Shown piece after piece: positions 1 through 9,688 of a DNA stretch of 64,000 bases. The position numbers and the translations under genes were made by a program. The notes under the pieces were generated by a model. That model did not search any database, was not told where the DNA came from, and saw nothing but the letters and a program-made list of their open reading frames with translations. The stretch's first letter is position 1. Each line of letters begins with the position of its first letter. Source of the stretch: Lachnospiraceae bacterium (GTDB lineage: Bacteria; Bacillota; Clostridia; Lachnospirales; Lachnospiraceae); assembly GCA_022793375.1 (NCBI GenBank), contig JAAWCS010000015.1, positions 1-64,000 on the forward strand, in the 5' to 3' direction.

Positions 1-117
1 CGATTCCATAGGATTTTTCAAGGCATAGTACCCGCTATGTCCAATGTTTATGTCCATTTTTCTCAAATTTCTTTTCCTGCACGATATTCAGTTGTCAATC
101 TTCGGCTGGAATCTCAT

Positions 118-637
118 TCATTGAGATTCCGAGAAGTTATACGCCAGCGTTCGGCAGATCGCCTTTAACAGACCCTGTGCCAGCTCTTCGCTCTCCCAGT
201 CCCGAAACCGCAGCAAGATAAACTGATCGTCTCTTTGGTATGTATGCGCAATCCAGGAAACCAGGCTCGATTTCCCCATTCCCGGCGCACCGGTAATCAG
301 CATCGCGGACGTACCCGGGCTGTTCGCAAATTTCCGAATCATCTGTTCCAAGGTATCGCCCTGGCGAATGTTTGTCTCCTCCGCCCGCCGGATGATCCCG
401 GTATTCCCGCAAAAGGATCTCCGCTGCTTCGTAGATCCTCTCCGGATCCTTTTCATAGCAATGATACGTAATCGTATGAAGTACCTGGACAAGAATCTTG
501 TAAATCTGTGAATATAGATTTTGATACGATTTATATCTGCCTTCGACAAAATTTTGTATAGCTGTTTTTGATATGTCAACTCCATCACTGATCAATTTTG
601 ATAAAAGGTCGCTTACGATCGCTCCTTCCAGTATCAT
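118..637 (-). pseudogene. STAND/NACHT-like P-loop NTPase fragment, frameshifted
   Basis: N-terminal part (MILEGAIVSDLLSKLISDGVDISK...IYEAAEILLREY) is in one minus frame and the Walker A part (RRAEETNIRQGDTLEQMIRKFANSPGTSAMLITGAPGMGKSSLVSWIAHTYQRDDQ) in another; frames switch near 375-415; stops soon after Walker A. Confidence 0.6.
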
Positions 638-790
638 TCGTAAATCCCTCCCTCTTTTGCAGATCAATCGACGGATTAGTTGCTCTTTTTACTAAATCCA
701 CTTTTATTTTAACAGATTCATATCCGAATAAAAAGAATCCGGCGGCAAAAATCATTTAAATTTTCCCGATCTTTAGCCCGCCCTTCATAC

Positions 791-816
791 AAAAAAAGGC
801 GGGACAGTCTCCCGCC
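791..816 (-). terminator. Rho-independent terminator for the CoA-disulfide reductase operon
   Basis: GGCGGGA-N5-TCCCGCC stem with T7 on the minus strand. Confidence 0.75.
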
Positions 817-862
817 CCGCACAAATACTTTTTTACCGATCCGTATTTTTCTATAAGCCGCC

Positions 863-2557
863 TCACTTCACTTCTGCAGCCCGCAGCATGCTCCCTTCCT
901 CGCTCTCGTTCCAATCCGGCGGCAATATCTCCCCGTACATCCGATATCCCCCGGAAATATTGTAGCAGTCATATCCGTGCCCGGTTAAAATCCGGCAGGC
1001 CACATAGCTGCGCAGTCCGCTGAAGCAGTGCACATATACCGGTTTCTCCTTTGGCAGCTCCCCAATCCGCTCCCGCAGCTCATGCAGCGGAATGTGGACA
1101 AAGCCCGGCACGCTTCCCTGGGCATACTCGTTGTCCGTCCGCACGTCTAGAAGCGTAACCGCCTCCCCGTCCAGCGCCGGAACCTGCTCCCAGTGGAAAT
1201 TTTTCACCTTGCCGGTGACAATGTTTTCAATGGCAAAGCCGGCCATATTCAGCGGGTCCTTGGCCGAATTGTAGGGCGGCGCGTAACACAGTTCCAAATC
1301 CGCCAAATCCATGGCCGTCAAGCCGGCCCGTATAGCCACGGCCAGCACGTCGCACCGCTTATCGGCGCCCTCGGCCCCGACAAACTGCCCGCCCAGCAGC
1401 CGGCCCGTTGCGCGCTCAAAGACAATTTTCAGCGTCAGCGGCTTGGCCCCCGGATAGTAGCCGGCATGCGCGCCGCTGTGCAGATATACCTTGTCGCAAT
1501 CTATGCCTGCCGCCTTTGCCGCTGCTTCCGTAAGCCCTGTGGCCGCCACGGCGATGTCAAATACCTTGATAATCGACGAACCCTGCGTTCCCTTGTAGCG
1601 CGAATCCATGCCGGCAATCTGATTGGCCGCGATCCTCCCCTGGCGGTTCGCCGGACCGGCCAGGGCGATATGGCGCTTCTGTCCGGTGACAAATTCCGTC
1701 ACTTCCACGGCGTCACCCACGGCGTAGATGTCCGGATCGCTGGTCTGCATACGGTCATTGACCGCAATGCACCCCCGAAATCCCAGTTCCAGGCCAGCTT
1801 CTCTGGCCAGGTCGCTGTTTGGCTTGACGCCCACGCTGATTACGGCCAGCCCGGCCTCCAAAGAACCGTCGGTCGTCGTGATGTGCAGACCGTTCTCCTT
1901 TTCTTCGATGGCTGTGATGCCGCAGTTTAACCGCAGGTTTATCCCATGTTTTTCCAATTCCTTCTCCGCAATATGGGCTATCTCTTCATCGATGGAGCCG
2001 ATCACATGGCTGGCCAACTCCACGACCGTGACCTCCAGGCCCCGTTCCCGCAGATTTTCTGCCAATTCAATGCCAATGTAACCGCCGCCCGCGATTACCG
2101 CATGCTTTACCCGGCGCTCTTCGATCCAGCGGTCAATCGCCACTACCTCCGGCACGCTGCGCAGGACAAACACGCCCTGGCTGTTAAGCCCCCGGATCGC
2201 CCCGGGCAGGACAGCGTCGGCTCCGGGAGACAGAATCAGCTTGTCGTACCCTTCTTCATAGATATCTCCCTCTCCGCGGCGCACGCGGACCGTCTTGTGC
2301 TCCCGGTCAATGGCGATGACCTCCTCTTGTGTGCGCACCTCCACACGGAATCGTCCGTAAAAGCTTTCCGGCGTCTGCACCAGCAAGTCGTCTTTTGTGC
2401 CGATCGTGCGGCTGATATAATACGGCAGACCGCAGTTGGCAAAGGAAATGTACGGCCCCCGTTCAAACAGAATAATCTGCGCGTTTTCGTCCATTCGGCG
2501 CATTCTCGCGGCCGCCGAAGCGCCGCCGGCCACGCCGCCTACAATCAATACTTTCAT
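863..2557 (-). CDS. CoA-disulfide reductase-like FAD/NAD(P) oxidoreductase with C-terminal rhodanese domain
   Basis: KVLIVGGVAGGASAAARMRR N-terminus, FANCGLPYYIS active-site region, C-terminal rhodanese (PVYVHCFSGLRSYVACRIL); start set at MKVLIVGG. Confidence 0.9.
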   Translation of the reverse strand: MKVLIVGGVAGGASAAARMRRMDENAQIILFERGPYISFANCGLPYYISRTIGTKDDLLVQTPESFYGRFRVEVRTQEEVIAIDREHKTVRVRRGEGDIYEEGYDKLILSPGADAVLPGAIRGLNSQGVFVLRSVPEVVAIDRWIEERRVKHAVIAGGGYIGIELAENLRERGLEVTVVELASHVIGSIDEEIAHIAEKELEKHGINLRLNCGITAIEEKENGLHITTTDGSLEAGLAVISVGVKPNSDLAREAGLELGFRGCIAVNDRMQTSDPDIYAVGDAVEVTEFVTGQKRHIALAGPANRQGRIAANQIAGMDSRYKGTQGSSIIKVFDIAVAATGLTEAAAKAAGIDCDKVYLHSGAHAGYYPGAKPLTLKIVFERATGRLLGGQFVGAEGADKRCDVLAVAIRAGLTAMDLADLELCYAPPYNSAKDPLNMAGFAIENIVTGKVKNFHWEQVPALDGEAVTLLDVRTDNEYAQGSVPGFVHIPLHELRERIGELPKEKPVYVHCFSGLRSYVACRILTGHGYDCYNISGGYRMYGEILPPDWNESEEGSMLRAAEVK

Positions 2558-2561
2558 CTTG

Positions 2562-2984
2562 TTATCCCTCCCGCGCCGCAATCAGACCATGATCGGCCGC
2601 AAATTTTTCAAACAGGTCGGCCGCCGCTTCCAATAATGGCAGGCATTTTACCTTGTCGTCCTTGCGGTATTTCGGCTTCAGCACCGAACAGTCCCCATGG
2701 CCCAATTTCTCCTGAAACACCTCGGCGTACTCCTTGCACAGCTCTCGAAAGCCAGGCGTTATATGCGCCCGCTCCTTGACGGCCAGACGTCCGAGAGCTG
2801 CCATATCCGCGCACAGCACACCGCAGGTCATGCCGCAGCCTAAGCCCCCGCCAAATCCGCTTACCAGCCGGAAATCCTCTTCCCCCAGTTCCAGCCCATA
2901 TTCGTCGTTCATCATATGCAGTGTGCTCTCGGCACAGTTAAAATCCTTCTCTACAAAATATTTATAGGCATGGTCTCTCAACAT
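2562..2984 (-). CDS. C_GCAxxG_C_C family redox protein
   Basis: FNCAEST...GFGGGLGCGMTCGVLCADMAAL motif pattern. Confidence 0.8.
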   Translation of the reverse strand: MLRDHAYKYFVEKDFNCAESTLHMMNDEYGLELGEEDFRLVSGFGGGLGCGMTCGVLCADMAALGRLAVKERAHITPGFRELCKEYAEVFQEKLGHGDCSVLKPKYRKDDKVKCLPLLEAAADLFEKFAADHGLIAAREG

Positions 2985-3026
2985 ACTGTATCTCTTCCTT
3001 CCTTGCTGATCTGTTTTCCTGCGGAT

Positions 3027-3374
3027 CTATCTCCTTACCACCACGGCCAGATATTCGGCCGGCTTATCGCCGTGCGCCCGCAGGCTGTGGCCCTCTCCTT
3101 CTGCAGAAAAAACCGTATCTCCCGGATACACGACCACCGTATTTCCGTTGTCGTTCACTTCCAGAGCGCCGCTCAGCACATAGAAAAACTCAATCTCATT
3201 TTCATGGGCATGATACCCCATGGAACTGCCCGGCTCTATCACCGCCCGCACCACCATACGGCAGTGATGAAACATCTGCTCTTCGGTCGCCAGGTGATTC
3301 AAAACGACGGTCCCGTCGCCCCCTCTGGCATGCTCCCGCTTTTCCACGGGATGATCGCCCCTGCGAATAACCAT
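3027..3374 (-). CDS. Cupin-domain protein
   Basis: GYHAHENEIEFFYVLSGALEVNDNG...PGDTVFSAEGEGHSL cupin motifs. Confidence 0.85.
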   Translation of the reverse strand: MVIRRGDHPVEKREHARGGDGTVVLNHLATEEQMFHHCRMVVRAVIEPGSSMGYHAHENEIEFFYVLSGALEVNDNGNTVVVYPGDTVFSAEGEGHSLRAHGDKPAEYLAVVVRR

Positions 3375-3529
3375 TTTCTTATTCCTCCTACTAATTTAAT
3401 TCCGCAACTCCCCTCCCAAGCGCCCTGAATCCGGGAAAATTTCCCGCCGCAGACGCGTCAGCAAATCCTCCCGGGGCCTGTCCGGTCCGTTGCCGTTTTT
3501 TTCACAGCTCATTTGATACTGCCATACAA

Positions 3530-3556
3530 CAGGAGGGTGAACCTGCCACCCTCCTG
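3530..3556. other. Strong hairpin downstream of solute-binding protein gene
   Basis: CAGGAGGGTG-N7-CACCCTCCTG perfect inverted repeat; no clear T-tract on minus strand. Confidence 0.6.
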
Positions 3557-3614
3557 CAATCTTACTGCTTTTTAAACCGTTTTGTCAAGTTCTGATCCCT
3601 TTTTGCCGGCAAGA

Positions 3615-4601
3615 TCACTTTTTGCTGACAATGTCAATCCACTCCTGCGCGTTGTTCTGATCCAGATAGATCATGCCCGTATCACAGAACTGCGGGATAT
3701 CGTTGCCCAATGACAGCTGCCACAGCATCAGGACCGCCATGCTGCCCTGCATGTGAGGATCGGTCGAATAACCGCAGGTGATGGTGCCCTTCTTTACATA
3801 CTCCAGCACTTCCAGCATGTTCTCCGCGCCTACCACGGTGATTTCGCCTACTTTGCCGGCTTCCTCGATCGCGGCGGAAATGCCGATCGGAGCGGCGCCG
3901 TCCACGCGCAGATAGCCCTTGAGGTCAGGATTGGCGGCGATTACGGCCGCGGCCTGCTGCTGTGCGGTCTGCACGTCGTCGTTGGAGATGCCGCCGTCCA
4001 CAATTTCAATATTCGGGTATTTGGCCAATGTGTCCATATGGCCGTTGTATCTCTCAATGTGTGTTGCCGAGGTGGTAACACCGTGCATGACGGCTACCTT
4101 ACCCTCGCCGCCCAAAAGCTCTACCAGCTTCTCCGCTTCCAAGGATGCCTGCTCGTAGAAATCGTTGCCGGCCGATGCCAGGCCGGAGCCCTCTACCACG
4201 GCGTCAAACAGCATGACCGGAATGCCCATGGCCTCGATCTCTTCGATAACCGCCTTGCTGCCCTCATAGTCTACCGGGTCGATCGCGATGCCCGTAGGCT
4301 TGGTAGCGGCCGCCTGCTCTAAAATCGTGTTCTGCTCCGTTACGTCGGCGGCAGAAGGAGCACGGTAGTCCACGGTCACCTTCACGCCCAGCTGTTCGCT
4401 CAGCGAAGCCGCCTGGTTCTGTGCGCCTACATTTACCATATCAAACCATTCGTGTACGCATTTGGGAATGATGACAAACGTCAGGTCCCCGCCGCCTCCG
4501 CCTGCGTTTCCGCTTCCGTTGGCGGACGCCGGATTTCCGGAGCAGCCGCACAGCCCCACAATCATCATCAGGGAAAGAAGAACTGCCAGTAATTTTTTCA
4601 T
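3615..4601 (-). CDS. Sugar ABC transporter substrate-binding protein (RbsB-like)
   Basis: Lipoprotein signal (LCGCSG), periplasmic-binding-protein fold motifs (AIDPVDYEGSKAVIEE, AVIAANPDLKGYL). Confidence 0.9.
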   Translation of the reverse strand: MKKLLAVLLSLMMIVGLCGCSGNPASANGSGNAGGGGGDLTFVIIPKCVHEWFDMVNVGAQNQAASLSEQLGVKVTVDYRAPSAADVTEQNTILEQAAATKPTGIAIDPVDYEGSKAVIEEIEAMGIPVMLFDAVVEGSGLASAGNDFYEQASLEAEKLVELLGGEGKVAVMHGVTTSATHIERYNGHMDTLAKYPNIEIVDGGISNDDVQTAQQQAAAVIAANPDLKGYLRVDGAAPIGISAAIEEAGKVGEITVVGAENMLEVLEYVKKGTITCGYSTDPHMQGSMAVLMLWQLSLGNDIPQFCDTGMIYLDQNNAQEWIDIVSKK

Positions 4602-4757
4602 TTCTAAATCCTCCTAGTGTTTTTTTGGTCAATCCCGGGCTGACCGTATCATGTTTTGTATGGATAAAAAGCCAATCTTCTCTGCGCATAATCCAATTGG
4701 CTTGTAAAAAGATAATTACGCACGAAAGGTTTTAACGCGCCTGTTTTGTGCATCGGT

Positions 4758-5738
4758 TTATTGCGACGTCCCTTTCTGCTTTTTGCGTCCCCGCAGGATC
4801 GTAATCAGCGAAGGCAGCGCAATGGCTAACACGACTACAATGCCGCTCACGGCTTCCTGCCAGTAGACGTTTACGCCAAAGAGGACGATGACATTGGAAA
4901 TCAGACAGATGATGGCCGCGCCGATCATGGCCCCGATGGGCGTGCCCACGCCGCCGGTCAGCAGGATACCGCCGATTACACAGGCCGCAATCGAGTTCAT
5001 CGGCCAGTTGTTGCCGATGGCTGCCTGGGCCGTGCCCAGCCTGGCTACGTAGAGAATACCGGCCAGGGCCGAAATAAAGCCGACGATGCCATACAGAAGC
5101 ACCCGGATTGCGTCCACGCGGATGCCGATGATCTCGCTGGCCTCCCGGCTGTTGCCGATCGCATACACATACCGCCCCGTTTTTGTCTTTGTCGCAAACC
5201 ACACGATCCCTGCCAGCACCAGCACGGCAAAGTAGAAGGGAATCGGAATCGAAAACAGGTTTTCTTTTCCCAGGAAATAGATTTCCTCAGGAATGCCCGT
5301 GATCGCCCGGCCTTTGGTAATTACCAGCGTAATGCCGGCGTAAACGGACTGCATACCGATCGTCGCCACCATCGAATTCAGCTTCAGACGCGTAATCAAA
5401 AGGCCGTTGAAGCAGCCGAACAGGGTTCCCACCAGCAGGCCGAGAATCATTGATACGAAGGGGTTAATTTTTACTACCGTCATCATCAGACCGCATAGAA
5501 CGCCGGACAGCGTCGCGATTTTGCCGACCGACAGATCCAGCTCGCCGATCAGCAGCAGCAGCGACTGCGCCACCGCGACCATGCCAATAAACGCAATATC
5601 CCTTAGCAGCGACTGCAGGTTGAAAATATCCAGAAAATACGGTGAAAATACGCTGGCAACAATCAGCATCAGTACCAGGACCAGGGCCGCCAGCGCCGTA
5701 CTGCTCTTGAAAAACGTTTTTACAATTGACTTTTTCAT
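4758..5738 (-). CDS. Sugar ABC transporter permease (RbsC-like)
   Basis: Multi-TM, ELDLSVGKIATLSGVLCG, YAIGNSREASEIIGIRV motifs. Confidence 0.92.
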   Translation of the reverse strand: MKKSIVKTFFKSSTALAALVLVLMLIVASVFSPYFLDIFNLQSLLRDIAFIGMVAVAQSLLLLIGELDLSVGKIATLSGVLCGLMMTVVKINPFVSMILGLLVGTLFGCFNGLLITRLKLNSMVATIGMQSVYAGITLVITKGRAITGIPEEIYFLGKENLFSIPIPFYFAVLVLAGIVWFATKTKTGRYVYAIGNSREASEIIGIRVDAIRVLLYGIVGFISALAGILYVARLGTAQAAIGNNWPMNSIAACVIGGILLTGGVGTPIGAMIGAAIICLISNVIVLFGVNVYWQEAVSGIVVVLAIALPSLITILRGRKKQKGTSQ

Positions 5739-7237
5739 TGCGGTAGTTCCTCCTTTTGTAACGTAAGTCCAAAAATCGACTGCATGATCTCCTCTTTATC
5801 CGCCCCCTGCTCAAATTCGCCGGCAATTCTTCCATTGTACATGGCGATAATCCGATTGGAACATTTCAAAACTTCATCCATCTCCGAAGAAACGAGAATG
5901 ATTCCGGCGCCGGTCTCCTCCGCAATCCGCTTCATCAGGCGATAGATATCCACCTTCGTACCGATATCAATTCCCTTGGTCGGCTCGTCAAAAATCAGCA
6001 GCTTGGGCTTTGCTTTCATACAGCGGCCGATAATGGCTTTTTGCTGGTTGCCGCCGCTTAAAAATTTGATCTTCTGTTCCAGATCCGGCGTCTTTATCTC
6101 ATAAGTGCCGACGATTTCTTCGGCCAGCTTTTTTTCCTTCTCCGTGGAAATGCCCAGAGAGCCGCGGACCTGATCGAGCGCGTTCACCGACGCATTCACC
6201 CGCACGCTCAGCTCCGAGAGAATCCCCTGGCTGCGGCGCTCCTCCGGCAGATAGAACATCCCTTTCTCCACCGAGGAATGCGTGCTGCCCAGCCGCCAGG
6301 GCTTTCCGTCGAATTCCACACTTCCTTCATAGACCGGCAAATATCCGAAAACGGCCTGCATCAGTTCGCTGCGCCCTGCTCCTACCAGGCCGGCGAAGCC
6401 TAAAATCTCTCCTTTACGCAGGGAAAAACTCACCTGCGAAAAATCGTCGCCTGTCAGACCCTTGACATTCAGCAAAACCTCTTCCTGAACAGCCGTGGAG
6501 GAAAACTCTTCTTTCTCATCCAAGGAACGCCCTGTCATCTGGGCGACGACCCAGGATACGTCCACCTCGTCCAGGCGCGCATAGGAAACCTTTTTGCCGT
6601 TGCAGAACACGGAAATGCAATCCCCGATGCGGAACACCTCATCCAGCTTATGCGAAATGAAGATCACCGCTTTTCCTTCTTTTTTCAATTTTTCCACAAT
6701 ACTGAATAAATGCTCCGTATCCTTGTCCGTCAGGCTGGTGGTCGGCTCGTCTAACATCAGCACTTGGTAGTCCTCAAAGGCCGTAGCGCGCGCAATCTGC
6801 AAAAGCTGCTGCTGCGAGACCGGTATGTCTTTTACCAGCGTCTCCGGCTCCACGGTCATGCCCAGCTCTTCCAGCAAAGGAACGGCCTTCTCACAGAGTT
6901 TCTTCTGGCTGATCGGCCCCCGGATCCCTGCCCGCTCAAAAGGAATAAAGAGATTCTCCGCCACGGACATATTTTTAAACAAATCTATTTCCTGCGGAAC
7001 GTAAGCAATTTTCTCAAACAACTTACGATTTTTTTTAACAGACTGCGCCTCGATAAAAATGTCTCCTTCGTCCGCCGTATAAACTCCGGTCAAACATTTG
7101 ATCAGCGTACTCTTTCCCGCGCCGTTCTCGCCGACGATGCAGTGAACCTCGCCCGGCTCAAAAGCAATGTCCACCCGGTCAAGTGCGCAAACCCCTGGAA
7201 AACGTTTCGTTATTTCTTTCGCTTCCAGAATAACCAT
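5735..7237 (-). CDS. Sugar ABC transporter ATP-binding protein, duplicated ABC cassettes (RbsA/MglA-like)
   Basis: Walker A GENGAGKSTLIKCLTG, second cassette LSGGNQQKAIIGR, KGIDIGTK. Confidence 0.93.
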   Translation of the reverse strand: MVILEAKEITKRFPGVCALDRVDIAFEPGEVHCIVGENGAGKSTLIKCLTGVYTADEGDIFIEAQSVKKNRKLFEKIAYVPQEIDLFKNMSVAENLFIPFERAGIRGPISQKKLCEKAVPLLEELGMTVEPETLVKDIPVSQQQLLQIARATAFEDYQVLMLDEPTTSLTDKDTEHLFSIVEKLKKEGKAVIFISHKLDEVFRIGDCISVFCNGKKVSYARLDEVDVSWVVAQMTGRSLDEKEEFSSTAVQEEVLLNVKGLTGDDFSQVSFSLRKGEILGFAGLVGAGRSELMQAVFGYLPVYEGSVEFDGKPWRLGSTHSSVEKGMFYLPEERRSQGILSELSVRVNASVNALDQVRGSLGISTEKEKKLAEEIVGTYEIKTPDLEQKIKFLSGGNQQKAIIGRCMKAKPKLLIFDEPTKGIDIGTKVDIYRLMKRIAEETGAGIILVSSEMDEVLKCSNRIIAMYNGRIAGEFEQGADKEEIMQSIFGLTLQKEELPQ

Positions 7238-7250
7238 CTTTCACTCTCCT

Positions 7251-7509
7251 TTCCTTAGTAACGTCCGTGTTCTCAGGACATAATGGGATACCCTTGCGGT
7301 ATTTCCTTAGTAACGTCCGTGTTCTCAGGACATAATGGGATACCCTTGCGGTATTTCCTTATTTATGTCCGTGTTTCCAGGACATAATGGGATACCCTTG
7401 TGGTATTTCCTTATTTATGTCCGTGTTTCCAGGACATAATGGGATACCCTTGCGGTATTTCTATTGGTGTCCGTGTTCTTAAAACATAGCGGATACCCGT
7501 AGTAATTTC
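7251..7509. repeat. Tandem array of five 52-bp units (fifth degenerate), each containing two hairpins
   Basis: ttccttagtaacGTCCgtgttctcaGGACataatgggATACCcttgcGGTATt repeated with exact 52-bp period starting at 7251, 7303, 7355, 7407, 7459. Confidence 0.95.
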
Positions 7510-7673
7510 TTGGCTTTTACTATTTAATAGATTGCCTGCAATTAGTACTTTACACTTGCAGGCAATCAATGCTTTTGTTTATTATACAGCTAATTATACA
7601 ATTTTGCAAGAGATTTGATTGCTGATTTTTTACTTTTTTTACAAAATAAAGCTGGATTTTTCCCAAAGCAGAT

Positions 7674-7702
7674 TTGACATTTTCTTATTACGATGCTATA
7701 AT
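7674..7702 (+). promoter_or_regulatory. Sigma-A type promoter for FGGY kinase
   Basis: TTGACA - 17 bp - TATAAT. Confidence 0.8.
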
Positions 7703-7783
7703 AATTTTCGGTAAACAACAGACTTCACCCGCCTGTTGACTGGCAAACACAGCCTGGGACATTTCAAAAAGAGGAGGAAAAAA

Positions 7784-9313
7784 ATGGGTACTTATTTTAT
7801 TGGCATCGATTCCGGCACCTCCGGGATCAAAGCGGTGTTGTTTGACCTGGCCGGCAATGAAATTGCCAAGAAGGGCTATCCCCTTACCGGTATCTTTCCC
7901 ACGGAGGATCGCTACGAAGAAGATATGATCGAAATTTGGGACAAGGCAAAAGCCTGCATACGCGAGCTGACCGCCCAATATGCGGATTATCCGGTCGTCG
8001 GGCTCGGCATCACGGCCCAGGGCGACGGTCTGTGGCTGGTGGATGCTAAGGGCAATCCGGTGCGCAACGGCTGCTGCTTCTGCGACGGACGGGCCGGCGG
8101 CATCGTCGATCGATGGGTGGAGGACGGCGCCTGCGAAAAGCTGTTCGCTCTTTCCGGCACCCGTATTTTTTCGGGCAATCAGAACGGCATTGTGAAATGG
8201 ATGGATGAAAACGAACCGCAAAGCCTGCAAAAGGCCGCCTATTTTATGCATCTGAAAGACTATCTCTTCTATAAATTTACCGGGGCTTTCACCACCGACA
8301 CCACAGATCAGTCCCTTGTCTTTGTCAACCCGGTCACCAGGCAGTATGACCGGAGAATGTTTGAGGTCTGCGGCATCGACCAATATTTCGACAAATATCC
8401 GCCGCTGAAAACCCCCGAAGAAAACGCTCTGAAAATCCGCCCGGAACTGGCAAAAGAACTGGGGCTTAGCGCGGATGTGGTCATTACCTCCGGCCCGATG
8501 GATGTTGCCGCCTGCGCCCTTGGCAGCGGCGTTATTGAAAATGAGGAGTGCTGTTCGATCATCGGCACGGCCGCGCTCCATGAGATGGTGTTGGATAAGC
8601 CCTTGCAGGATTCAATCCAGGCCGGCATGACCGTCACCCATATGCCGCAGGACCGCTGGCTGCGCCTGATGGCTTCGCTGGCCGGCACGCCGAATCTGGA
8701 GTGGATGCTCAATACCATCGGCCGGCAGATCCGCATCGATGCCGAGGCGGCCGGGCGCAATGTGTATGATTATATGGAAGAAATGATTCAAAGCGTTCCC
8801 ATCGGTTCCAACGGCATTCTCTATCATCCTTACCTGCTGGCCGGCGGCGAACGGGCGCCCTTTACCGACTCCCGCGCCCGTGCCAGCTATACGGGCATCA
8901 GTGTACGCCATACGCTGGCGGATATCGCCCGCGCCACCTACGAGGGCGTGGCCTTTGCCATGCTCGACTGCTATCAGCATATGCCCCGGACTCCCAAAAA
9001 GATCACGGTCTGCGGCGGCGGCGCCAACAGCGCGGTTTGGTGCCAGATGTTTGCCGATGCCCTGGGCAGCGAAATCGTCACCGTAAAGGGCGAGGAGCTA
9101 GGCGCCAAAGGCGTGATGCTCAACAATGCTGTCGTACAAGGTTTTTATCCCAGCTATCAGGAGGCTGTGAAAGCATGCGTGGAAACCGACAAGGTATATC
9201 AGCCTGACATGGAAAACCATGCCCAGTACATGCGCTACTACGAATTGTTCAAGCTTACATACGAGCAACAGTTTAAGACATGGAAGCTTCGCGGCCAGCT
9301 GATCCGCGAGTAG
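7784..9313 (+). CDS. FGGY-family carbohydrate kinase (xylulokinase-like)
   Basis: YFIGIDSGTSGIKAVLFDLAGNE N-terminus, C-terminal ITVCGGGANSAVWCQMFAD; RBS AGAGGAGG upstream of MGTYFIG. Confidence 0.92.
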   Translation: MGTYFIGIDSGTSGIKAVLFDLAGNEIAKKGYPLTGIFPTEDRYEEDMIEIWDKAKACIRELTAQYADYPVVGLGITAQGDGLWLVDAKGNPVRNGCCFCDGRAGGIVDRWVEDGACEKLFALSGTRIFSGNQNGIVKWMDENEPQSLQKAAYFMHLKDYLFYKFTGAFTTDTTDQSLVFVNPVTRQYDRRMFEVCGIDQYFDKYPPLKTPEENALKIRPELAKELGLSADVVITSGPMDVAACALGSGVIENEECCSIIGTAALHEMVLDKPLQDSIQAGMTVTHMPQDRWLRLMASLAGTPNLEWMLNTIGRQIRIDAEAAGRNVYDYMEEMIQSVPIGSNGILYHPYLLAGGERAPFTDSRARASYTGISVRHTLADIARATYEGVAFAMLDCYQHMPRTPKKITVCGGGANSAVWCQMFADALGSEIVTVKGEELGAKGVMLNNAVVQGFYPSYQEAVKACVETDKVYQPDMENHAQYMRYYELFKLTYEQQFKTWKLRGQLIRE

Positions 9314-9323
9314 AGATAATAAC

Positions 9324-9357
9324 AGGCTGCCGGACAATTCCCGGCAGCCTCTTTTTT
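9324..9357 (+). terminator. Rho-independent terminator
   Basis: AGGCTGCCGG-N6-CCCGGCAGCCT followed by T-rich tract. Confidence 0.9.
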
Positions 9358-9364
9358 GAATCGC

Positions 9365-9538
9365 TTACTGGCCCTCACTAATCAATGGCGGCTTTTGATA
9401 TAGCTTCCGCTCGATCTGCCGCCGCTCAATCGCAATTTGCTTTAGCGCAGCCTCATCTTTTGTAACCGCCTCAATTCGCTCCAAAATCGAAAGCTGGTCG
9501 AACAGATTGCAGTTGATTTCTTTTTCGTATGTCGGCAT
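9365..9538 (-). CDS. Small uncharacterised protein, 57 aa
   Basis: MPTYEKEINCNLFDQLSILERIEAVTKDEAALKQIAIERRQIERKLYQKPPLISEGQ, preceded by GGAGGTGA Shine-Dalgarno; shorter than the ORF-track cutoff. Confidence 0.6.
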   Translation of the reverse strand: MPTYEKEINCNLFDQLSILERIEAVTKDEAALKQIAIERRQIERKLYQKPPLISEGQ

Positions 9539-9688
9539 AACGTTTCACCTCCATTTTTCGTCAGAATCGCCTTCTTGTTATAGCTATTTTACCAAATGGA
9601 AAGCAAAAAATCCATATGCATTTATAATCCTGCTGTATTATTCCCAAAAAGTAAACACATTTTACAAGCTGGCAGAAGGACATTCTCT

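Noticed and set aside
1193-1930. 245-aa plus-strand ORF opposite the CoA-disulfide reductase
   Set aside because: Antisense shadow of a clear coding gene; no recognisable domain or Shine-Dalgarno.
7251-7509. CRISPR array
   Set aside because: The 52-bp units are contiguous and nearly identical with no unique spacers, and no cas genes are nearby.
7688-8581. 297-aa minus-strand ORF opposite FGGY kinase
   Set aside because: Antisense of a well-supported kinase and overlaps its promoter.
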